Below, piece by piece: positions 49,272 to 59,400 of a stretch of 64,000 bases of DNA; the stretch's first letter is position 1, and every line of letters starts with the position of its first letter. A program made the position numbers and the translations under genes. Origin of the DNA: Volvox africanus. Taxonomy: Eukaryota; Chlorophyta; Chlorophyceae; Chlamydomonadales; Volvocaceae. Under the pieces are notes generated by a model. It was not told the DNA's origin, searched no databases, and was given only the letters and a program-made list of their open reading frames with translations. The DNA lies in assembly GCA_030268105.1 (NCBI GenBank), contig BSDZ01000103.1:2174501-2238500 (forward strand). Direction: 5' to 3'.

Positions 49272-52200
49272 ATGCCCGGCTCCCCGGGTGACCGCTTTGT
49301 GCGAATGCGGTCAGACGGAGAAGGTTTACTGAGTGGGGCCGCTCGGCGATTATCGCGACTAAAGATACAGTTTAAGGCACCAAGCTTGCTCGACCGGTCT
49401 GCACCTTACTTCAGTGGTGTGAAGCGGTTTGGTATAAGCAAGTTTCAGCATTACTGGCAGGTAATATTGAAGGGATATAGAAATTTATCCTGCTCTATGC
49501 ATGAGCCCGGTGATTTTTATTCGCTTCGCAGGATCCTTTTCACACGCTGCTGAACCTTCCGTGGGGTCGCTTCATCTTAATATTCTTTGCAACGTACATG
49601 ATTGAATTTTTGGTCTTTGCGCTCATCTTTTGGGTTCAGGTCCGCTTGTGGTTCGGGTGCGAATGTTTGTCGTACGGGAGGAGTTACAAATGCAGGACCT
49701 TCATAACCGATAACATATGCAGTTCTTGTATTAAGTCCCCATAAGCGATATATGAGATTGATCGCACCGGAGGCTTTGTGGAAGCGTGAAGTGCATGGGA
49801 GGCCGTACAGGAGGAGAGATGTATAGGCATGGGACCTATCTGGCTGTGATTCGGCAGCAGCGGAAGCACCTCGGGGCTCATGAGAAACCCGTGTGATCTA
49901 AAACAAAGATACTTATGATCAGGTTTTGTCAAGTGCGACGACATACAAATTTCTCCTTAGGTAGAAGAAGCCCCTTTTGTGCGTGCAAATTTCTTACAGC
50001 TTTACCAAGTGTCTGGTTCTCGCGAAAAGGTGGAGGGCAGCGGTTAAATGGTAGAATTGCAACAACAGCCACGTCCTACCCTAAGGGCCCCCAAATTCCT
50101 TTCGCGGAAAACTTCATTTCTGCCCCGTTTTTCGCATCGTGCAACCGGATAACCCCATTGGAAATCGTCCGCATGTACGAACCCAGTCCGACCGGTGCAT
50201 TGAGGGCAAGAACGGGAAGTTCTCCCACGCTCTGTGGATGAGCAGTCGCACGGCGTCCACCCTGGGCTTCAATGCCATACAGCCGAACCCGGAATGCACC
50301 TTCACCAACCTCATGGTCATGTGCCAGGTAAGGGGATGGAGAACGAGGGCCACAGCAGGCACGCGTGTCGGAAGCTCGCGTTGATAACCTTCTCGCCGCC
50401 TTCCTCACCCAGGCCCACGTGCCCAGGTTTTCATTTGGGTAGCGTGGGGCAGTCGGAGCGGGGGGCGCTTGCGGCAGGGTAAAGCGGGCCATCGGTGTTA
50501 GGACGCGAATCCGGGGCTGATCCGGAGGATGTATGTGCATGTGTATGTGTATGTGTGATGTGATGTGTGTGTATGTGCATGTGTATGTGTGATGTGATGT
50601 GTGTGTATGTGCATGTGTGTGTGTATGTTTGATGTGATGTGTGTGTATGTGTGTGTATGTGGAGCTCAAGCTGTTGGTCCGTCGTGCGCTTTTCCGCACT
50701 GGCCAGTGCATCCCCTGATTTTTGCCCAACCTGACCCTGCGGACGACCGCCTCATGTCAAAATTAACACTATGGGTTTGTTGATCCGGGTTACGTTACCA
50801 GGCCGTGTGTGGAAGTTCTATATTACGAACACCCCTCATTTATGCAAAGCCCCCTCCCGATTCCGTTGAACCTTGCCTGCAGGTGATCGCCTCTTCCCTT
50901 GTAAACTTTATCATGCTGGGGCTCGTTTTCGCGCGCTTCTCGGCGCCCTTTAAGCGCGCCACCACGATTCGGTGAGCCAGCGTCTTGAAGGGTTTTCGGG
51001 TTTCCGAGGGGTGTCCGGAAGGGGGGATGAGGCGGCACTAACGGACCAGGTGACATCATTCAAGTGGAGGGCGTTTTCAGCCCAATAATATTTAACCTGT
51101 TAAGGGTTGTTTCATCTCTTGGTAGGTATGGTTGGAAGGTGAAAATCGGTCTGACTGCCGCACAGAATAGCTGGAGCCGCATACGGATTCGGGTTCTTGT
51201 AACAGAGTAGCAGATGGGGGGGGAGACGCAGTTGAGACTGGATGGGGTGAAATAAACATGCGTGGGCCTCCTGGGCATGTGACCGGTAGGGATAGAGAGG
51301 GACTGGGGTTTAGGCGTAGTTGCTTGCTGCCGAAACGGCCTCTAGAGACGCTGAGTGTGTGCTTTTGGCATCTCATGTCGTCTTGTGTTCACGACTACCA
51401 CGACTAAAGGGCCTGATGAGGGTGGGTTGCTGAGTACTTCAAGCCATCTAGGGTTAAATGGTTTTTGAAGGCAGGGCGCGCCGGGATGGGAAAGTGAAGG
51501 GAATTGAAGGACGGGACAGTGCCGGGGAGGTCATGGGCGTTGGGGAGCTTAGGACATTTGGGGACAAGGAACGGGAAGCGAGGCTGCAGCCAATGCGACT
51601 TACGACCGTGCCTATGTCTTTTGCTCTTTGTTGGTATGTACGGCATATATAGCAGCCCGAATGAAAATTAATGTTACTTTTATTACTAATATGATATGAT
51701 ATGATATGATATGATATGATATGATATGATATGATATGATATGATATGATATGATATGATATGATATTATGTTATATTATATGATATTATTTTATTTTGT
51801 ATTATTTTATTTTATATTATTATTGTTGTTATTGCTATAAAATTTTCTTAGAATGTAATTTATTTTCCCAATGTATTTTGTACATGAACACAGGTTTAGC
51901 AGTGTGATGGTTTGCTATCAGCAGCCCGCCACCGGCTACTGGTGTCTGTCTCTGCGGGTTGCCAACATACGGAAGCACCAGCTGCTGAAACCCGCTCTGC
52001 GAATGGTGCTAACGGCGGTGGATTCCATAACGCCTTCCAACTACCTCTTTGAACACCTACCTATCGACGGACACGGCACCCAGGTCAGCAGGCACGGGGC
52101 CTATAGAGGGGAAAGGGGCGGGGAGGGTAAGGCAGAAACACACAAAGACACACACACTCGGACAGAAGCCCTAAATATAGAAGCCCGGAGCTGTAATCTA

Positions 52201-55200
52201 TTAGGATAAGGAGGCGAAGGAATGCGGGTGTGAAACCAGTGGCACCGAGCCTATCTACGCCAGTGGCACGCCCTTGAGAATGCCTTCCACGCAAGGGAGG
52301 GCCCGGAGGGGATGAGAAGAGACTCACAGAAAGAATGCGACCTGAGTTACATGAACCGATAACCCCCCGCTTATTCGTCCCAATTCAAATTGAGAGGCGC
52401 GGGTGGAAGCTAGGGGCGGGTCAGCAAGCGAATCGGCCGCTGCTCCATGTCATAAGGTCATAGCGCGGGTTTACCGCTCCTCCGGGCTTCCGGGCTGCCC
52501 TTATCAGCAACATAACCCGTCGACGCCCTCCCCGCCTCCCCGCGTGCATTTTATCCCCAATGCGCTGGAGAGCCATCGCCGTGAATCCCCCACTTCCTTC
52601 GCTCGCTCGCCCGCCTGCAGGAGACCAACTTGGAGCTGGGTTTCCCTGCCAATGTGACCCACGTCATCACCCCCTCGTCGCCCCTCTACAACCTGTCAGT
52701 GCTGGAAATGGACACCCGTATGATGGAGGTGCGCTTGAACCGCGACTGGGCGAAGTCGCCCTCCTCTATTAGTATGGGTATGCTGCATTTAGGCTGTGGC
52801 ATGTGTTACCCCGAGGAACCCCGAGATTATATTTAACCTGTCTGCTGGCCTGTCTGTCTGCCTGTCTCCCTGTCTGTCTCCCTGTCTATCTGCCTGTTTA
52901 ATTCTAAACCATGCATTGAACTCTTCGGAAACGGTATTGCGTTACAACCGGTGGTATGAAAACCTTTCTAGGTGCTGGTTTTTGTGGATGGTATTGACGC
53001 AATGACATCCAAGAACATGAGCGCCCGGCATGCGTACGGCACCAATGAGGTATGCTCCAGTCTTTGGGGTCGGGTTGCTAACCTGCGCGGAGTTCTGCTT
53101 CTCTCCAAGCTAGCTAGAGGGACGCCCTCATCAACGGGCCACCCCAACCGACTTTTACGCACATGTCCTTGTTGGGCTCAGTGCCCACCACCAGCATCCA
53201 GCAGGATCCCGTGTGTATGTATATATCCGAGTCATAATACCGGCATCAATATTGGGAATCGAGAGATGTATGCGACTATGTGCTTGGTTGATGGGTGTGG
53301 GAGTCATGGCGCATATTGAGTAGTTCTTATCGTCCCACCTCGCTTTGTCCCGGGGGCCCTCCATCCACGGCGCCAGCTCTGACACATCCAAAGGCTCTGA
53401 CACGTCCTTTCGTTTTACCTGCCAGGGTATATTACTTTACCTTTGTTTTATTTATTTATTTATTTATTATTATTTATTATTTATTATTTGTTTATTATCT
53501 GTTTGTTTGTTTGTTTGTTTATTCGAGTCCCTGCATTTACACGCATTTGTTCTCTCCTCATTCCTCCCGTTATCTTTCACGTAAAACTATTCTGATTTGG
53601 ATTTTGTATTCAAATCGGTCTGACACTCGTACTCAGTCATTCGCGTTTCCATTCCCGAAGAGTGCTCCTTGTGCAACCAGCGCCAGAGCCTTCACATCGT
53701 CCCCCTTCTGACCACCACGTGTGGAATGACGCTGTGTCACTGCCCCTCCGCCAGGTTCACATGAACGAGGTATTCCAGCCGCTGCATCTGGAGATGCGAG
53801 GCGGCAGTCTGGGACTGGACTTCTCTGGATTTGACCTTACCATGCTGGCGTCGGCGGAGGTATGTGCTTGCGTGTGCATGTATGTGTGTCTGTGTCTGTG
53901 TGTGCTTCTCTAGGGAATTTGGGCACTTAAGGAGTGATGAGACCCGTGAAATAGGTGCAGCCCCTTCAAGTGCCGTTACCGTTGACAGTTGAGATGGGTA
54001 ATGATCAAGTAAGATATTTATGCCATGTTGAGCCCTGCTGACAGTTCGGCCACAGTAGCATCTTCCGAAGACTTCGAGATTGCTCAATCCGTGCTGCCAA
54101 CTCCCAACCCGCCAGTATTCGTGCCATGCACTCATCTTCATTTCGCTTTCTTCTTCGCGTCCTTACCGATTGCCGATAGCAATAACACTTGGAACTGCAT
54201 TTACTCTGACTGCATTAGCTTCGACTGCCCCTATCCATGAAAAAGGTTATCGCAATACCGAACGCTTGCAGTTGGTGAACGAATACAACAGTGACCCAGG
54301 ACTTGCGGAGCGTCCGCTGCCGGAGGTGCAGTCGCATATGTGGCACCTAAGACATATGGTGAGCTAGATGGGATTGGATTCGTTAGTCGGTTGGGATGGG
54401 GAGGTGATTGGGATTTGGGATTTGGGATTGATTTCGGGCCCTTTAAGGGGGTATGAATGATGCAGACTGGTTGGCTGCAGGCCCAACATCCTTTCGTTCG
54501 CCGGCGCGGCGAAATTTATACGAACACAGCTTTGGCTTCATTCCGACGGCTCATAAGGAATCTTTGTCTTATCACCCAGCCTCCTTTCCCGTAAAGAGCC
54601 GTAGTAGTCGTAGTAGTCGTAGGGAGTCTCGTTTTCTTATGGTCACTATCTCCCTCCTGTTCTTTCGCGCGACGACATGGCTTAACCTTCCGACCGCCAC
54701 AAGACCTTTAAGCGGCTGACAGAGAGGGATCATGGACACCCGTCTGGTAGTGGGCCTGGCGCCCGCAACAGCGCACTAGGTGCCAGCGGCCGGGGAGCCA
54801 CATCACCGACCCGTGGGTCATCTGCATATCGCCCAACTAGCCGTGTCGATGGTGCCGTGATGTCCACCGCTGGAGGTGGTGGCATGGGTGGGGGTTTGTC
54901 CAATCCCTTTCTAGCAGCCGCGGGCGGTGGCGGGGGTGTTGTGGCTGCATCTGCTGAGACTGGCACCGCCGGCGGAGCGGGGGCAAGCTCCTGGATGGGC
55001 TTTGGAGTGCCGCTGCAGCCCAGCGGCGTCACGGTGTTTGGGTCGGCAGCAGCAGTCGCTCCAGCGTTGCCACCAGGTGCACAACAAGTTCCTCTACCGC
55101 TATCTACGTTTATAAATTCAGGGCAGTCGGGGCTGGAGTCCTTCGCTGACATGATGCCCATGCAGCAGCAGCAGCAGCATCAGAACTACCAGCAGCACCA

Positions 55201-55290
55201 GCAGCAGCCTATGTACCGGGGTTCCACCGTGTCACCGCGACCGCAACAACTGCCAGATTTCTCGGGCGCCGCACAGCCACAGGCATCTCA

Positions 55291-55321
<31 letters not shown>

Positions 55322-55471
55322 GTGGTGTCACGCGCCTCATGGAGCCTGGGTCAAGTGCTGCCGCAGCACCATAACCTGAATTCAGGGACTGGCAGTGGAG
55401 GCCTGGAGATGTTACCGACGTCATTGCCTGCAGTTGAGCCTCGGGCTAATGGTGTAGGTGGCGGTCGCTAA
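49272..55471 (+). CDS. Inward-rectifier (Kir-type) potassium channel homologue
   Basis: Ten exons total 1,854 nt (617 residues), all phases matching: 49272-49460, 49532-49639, 50187-50327, 50883-50971, 51894-52083, 52621-52728, 52972-53049, 53755-53859, 54272-54358 and 54713-55471. Order of parts: slide-helix region (HYWQDPFHTLLNLPWGRF), TM1 (FILIFFATYMIEFLVFALIF), extracellular Cys103 and Cys136 spaced as in the Kir disulfide, pore helix and filter S-T-L-G-F-N (123-128), TM2 (VIASSLVNFIMLGLVFARF), then KRATTIRFS. The Kir immunoglobulin-like cytoplasmic domain follows (SLRVANIRKHQLL, THVITPSSPLYNL, VLVFVDGIDAMT, LGLDFSGFD). The last exon adds a 252-residue Gly/Ser/Gln-rich tail with an eleven-Gln run. 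Kir channels are tetrameric potassium channels gated by lipids. The filter normally ends GYG or GFG; here it is GFN, so ion selectivity is in doubt. Confidence 0.88.
50526..50661. repeat. GTATGTG-type imperfect tandem repeat
   Basis: Repeats built from GTGTATGTGCATGTGTATGT-like units lie in Kir intron 3. Confidence 0.88.
51690..51767. repeat. (ATATG)n pentanucleotide repeat
   Basis: About fifteen tandem units in an AT-rich part of Kir intron 4. Confidence 0.95.
53089..53158. repeat. Dispersed repeat, copy B (Kir intron 7)
   Basis: Inverted partner of 46297-46367. It lies 40 bases downstream of the donor of the exon ending at 53049. Confidence 0.88.
53449..53520. repeat. TTTA/TTA-rich low-complexity tract
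   Basis: Tandem TTTA, TTA and TTTG units in Kir intron 7, upstream of the duplicated exon segment. Confidence 0.85.
53646..53742 (+). repeat. Copy 2 of the 97-bp kinase-like-gene exon segment
   Basis: Nearly identical to 8471-8567 and in the same orientation. It ends just upstream of the acceptor of Kir exon 8 (53755). The frame stays open (EECSLCNQRQSLHIVPLL), but its phase does not fit the Kir exons on either side, so it is probably intronic. Confidence 0.85.
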
Positions 55472-55989
55472 GGGTGGGTGCTGTGCTACAGGCTGTAGGG
55501 GGAACCGATTGAGAGCTCAGGATGAGATGAATGCGGCTCGAGATCGGAATCGAGCCGATAAGTTCGCCATTTTTGTTTCGTTTATCTTGACTTCTTGGCT
55601 CTTGGCTCTTGACTTTAAGAAGAAGCTTATGGACGACTTAAATTCGCCGCCTTACCCCGTACGAATAAAGTATTTTGACAACATGCTTCAGCTCAGTCGG
55701 CACCAGGCAGCTGCGTTTCTACCCAGGCGGGATACCACATACATACACAATGCCACGAGTGCCTACCGTGTCACATATACAGGCACACTAACATGCATAC
55801 ACACGAATCGCAAACAAGGATTAAGGGAACCCGACGGGCGGACACCTGTGCTGGTGGGCCTTATACCTGCCTGGTGCAGGTCGTTCCGTCCGTGCGTGGC
55901 ATCGAGGAGGACAGCAGATAGGGCGGGCGTCAAGAACGAAGTGCAGGGGGACGTTTAGCCATGGGAAATTTGAGAAAATGTCTTGGATA
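55472..55989. other. 3' flank of Kir gene
   Basis: Probable 3' UTR of the Kir gene, convergent with the coilin-like gene. An open frame runs to about 55958 but looks like untranslated sequence, with no recognisable motif. Confidence 0.4.
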
Positions 55990-56089
55990 TGGAGTCAGAG
56001 GTCATCAATCCCCCTACCTCATGCACACTACACCGCGGCGCTCAGCTTGGCATGCTAAGCGGGCGCTCTACCATTTGAGCTACGACTCC
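55990..56089 (-). tRNA. tRNA-Ala(AGC)-like sequence with interrupted or degenerate anticodon arm
   Basis: On the minus strand, from 56089, a seven-pair acceptor stem (GGAGTCG with TGACTCC, one G-T pair) closes about 100 nt ending in A. The D-arm (TAGCTCAAATGGTAGAGC) and the start of the anticodon arm (CCCGCTTAGCAT, anticodon AGC) match eukaryotic tRNA-Ala closely. The 3' half of the anticodon stem does not follow directly. About 26 extra nucleotides intervene before a T-arm-like GGGGGATTGATGACCTC whose innermost pair is lost. It could be an intron-containing tRNA, but the best candidate 3' stem pairs at only three of five positions. A pseudogene or SINE head is therefore equally likely. Confidence 0.4.
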
Positions 56090-56489
56090 TTGACCTGTCC
56101 TAGAGGGAGCTGACATTATTTTCCTAACGATAGTACAATGCCCATCCAAGCTGAGATAATTGAATCACATGCAGCCTGTGACTGACCCGTGTTGCTTGTA
56201 GTGATAAATCTTTCATTTTGGCACTTCTATATGATCGTATCAAAACCAATTTCGTGTCATATGAGAGGTTGCGGATTTCAAATCATAAGACGATGGTGGT
56301 TGTATCAATTCCACCAACATAGCATTTCAGGATGTCTGCTTTTGCAGCAATGTTCCCACCGCATCTCACGATGCCCAGTCACCACCGACATAATGGCTGT
56401 GGTCCAAGACAAATCCATCCACAATAATGACGGCCACTACCAAACCGTGGTTTACGCCTTAGGAATATGCAATTACCGCCGTACTGCTG

Positions 56490-59400
56490 CTACAAGCCGC
56501 CACTGTTCCGCAGGTAGGACAACATGGGCCCCATTGCATTTCGCCGTACACCACCCCGCGGCTTTGCTGCCCCTGGTATTTCCACCCCCGCAACACCCTC
56601 GCCCCTGCCACTGGAATTGTCACGGCCGCCTCCGCCTTCTTTACGATCAGCACCTCCGCCACCCAGCTCCACCTCTGTCTGCGCTACCCCTGTCTTGCAT
56701 CCGTTTCCTTCATTGCCCGGATCCACCGCACCGCTTCTCCCAACACCGTTGCTCTCAGGATGGGCCCTATTCCTGCTTCTGAAGCCTGGAATTGTTACCT
56801 CCGGTATCGATGGTGGTACAGCCCCACATGCACCCGCACCGGAACAGGCACCACCGCCCCCAGGCCGTGGCAGCCCAGAGAGGCGATGAGGCTGTGCAGA
56901 CGGTTGTGATTGGGCCTGCTCGATCCGGCCCTGCTGCTGTTGCTGCTTCCGCTGCTGTTCGCGAGATGGTTTACTGTTGTCAGGCACTTGCACCTGGGAG
57001 ACCGGTGGGGTGGAGGCACCCATACCAAGCTCCAACCGCTTTTGCCGCAGCTCCTCCGCAATGACGGCCCAACCTCCGACCCCGGGTACGACAGATCCCG
57101 GCTTAGAGGCGTTGGCGGCTGCTACGACCGCCTCCGTTGATGTCCCCTGCGCAAGGGCGCGTGCCAGGACAATTGTAGCGCCCACGGTCGACGTCTTGGC
57201 GGCAGGGGTCCCCGGACGTGTTGGCAGCTGTCGCTGGGGCGGCGGCGGCGGCGGCGGCGGCAGTCGCTTCGCGCTTGTGGACGGTGTTCCCAAGCCCGGA
57301 CGTGGGGTTGCGGGTCGGCTCAAGGCAGCGCCGTGCGGCACCCCTGTAGCCTGCCTCATCGGAGTTTTGGCAACGGGAGCGGCCCCCGGCCCCCCTGCGG
57401 GCAGGTAGTTAGGAAAGGAGAGACGACGCAATGAGGGGTTAGGATCTCATAACGCCTGCCTTAACGGCTGTTCGCTTCCCGGGTGTTATAACAGATCCCC
57501 AAGACACAATACCCATTGTACGGTATGCATACGGTATGCATGGCAGCCGAATGACCAGTCGATTGACCGCCGCATTCACTTTTCCACAACGCTGCTTTAA
57601 GCTCAGGTCATTCTTACCCGCCGCTTGGCGATTTTCCACGAAACACGGTATTGCCGCCGTTCCTGTCCCCATAGGAGGCGTTGACACTGGCTTGCCATCC
57701 ACAGCTGCGCAGCTATGGGTCACTGGCACAGGTGCCGGGGCCGATACTCGCGCCGCAGGCGGTGCTCGCGTGCCCGCAGTCGGTGCGGCATGTACGATCC
57801 GTACATCTGCCAATCGATCCAACGTGACCTTGAGCAGCCCCGCAGGATCGTATTCTGTGGGGAAGGGCAGCGCCTCCCAGTCCAAATCCACCGCACAGGC
57901 ATCTGCACAGGGCCGGGTGCAGCACCGGGCACAATAAGGTCGGGTGTACGGCATCGCCGATTTTAGTTACCGCATCCTTCACTGCAAACCCAAGCTTACA
58001 CAGAGCCATGCTTTGTAACATCCATCATACCATCCACCGTAACGACAGCAGGGAGGGCCAGCATAGAAGCACGTGACGGCGTGAAGCACACCTTTGCTCG
58101 GTACGTGATGTGTATGATGCACTCGTGATGATGGACAAAGCTCCCTTCGTGGGAAGATAGAGTGCTGGCACAGAGCGTGTGGACATAAGAGGCAGGCATG
58201 GAGCCCATTTAGGAGCTCATAGTCCTCAAGTCCACAGCCCTGTGCCTCGTTTCAGACCGGGCCGTTCTACAACGCACCTGCAGCCTCAGCCGCTGCCGCC
58301 CCACCCTCGCCAGGTGCTTCAGCAGCGAGCCGGGCTCGCAGAATATCCAGCTCTGAGTGTAATGGATGAACCCGTGGGTCGGGGTGCGGCTCCAGAACCG
58401 CAGCGCCCGTCACCATATCCACAGCAATGACGCAGCTTTGCCTCCATTCCGAGATCTGAGCCCAGCGAAGAGTTACGGAGGAAGGACATAACGGACATGA
58501 GCGGGAGCGGGAGCCCGTGGACGCTGCGCCCTTAGGAGAAAGACTGCCGGAAGAAGGAGGGAAGGCTGGACAGAGGCTGGGAACAGGCGGGTCCAAGGAC
58601 GCCTTTTGAAGCAATTTGCGCTTTGACTCGACCCGCTGACTGACCCGCTGAGGCATGGCCGGCCCACCAGAAGGTTTTGAGGCAAATACAGAACTGGAAT
58701 GCGCCGCACCGCACACGCACCGGCCCCTCCATGAACCACACATGCAATGGAGTGCATCCGCCCTTGCGCCCCCATTTTAATGACCGGCTAAACAGCGCAC
58801 TCCGCTGCATCTCACAAAGATACCCGGGCTTAACCCCCAGATGCCCGGGCTCATGGCCCCCTTTGCTCACCCTCGGACATAAATCCAACCCAATCTCCAG
58901 CAACTTGTACGCCAGCACATCGCCGACCTCCACCTTGCCGTGTGGGACAGGTAACCGGTCGTACTCCACGGGTATTGTGGTAGTCCTCCTCTCCACCACG
59001 CTCGCTATGCCCGCCTGGACAGGGGGGTCCGACCGCACGGCCGCATCCAGAGGCGCATGTGTCGCCTTCTCCTTTTCCTCCTCAGAAGTAACATCATCAC
59101 TGCTGCCGCTGCTATGTTCCTCGCTGCTGCTGTCACCCTCATTTTCTTCTTCATCACTGCTACTGCTCTTACTGCCGCATGCGCCAGTCCTGTCCCTGGT
59201 GGCCTTGGCAGGCGCCGGCGTCGACACGGCGTTCGATGTGGCCAGGGGTACCTTCTCACAGCGCATAAACAAGACACACACGCACAGACGGCGGCCGCAC
59301 CATGTCTCTGTAACGGTTGCTGGTTTGGTACCCCGCAAACATGTCTTATCTAAGCTGTGAGCTGTTAATTGACTAGCTGGGGTTGCTATAGATGGGGTAG

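Noticed and set aside
50526..50661. Regularly spaced short repeats resembling a CRISPR array
   Set aside because: The units are simple GTATGTG-type tandem repeats without unique spacers, in a eukaryotic intron.
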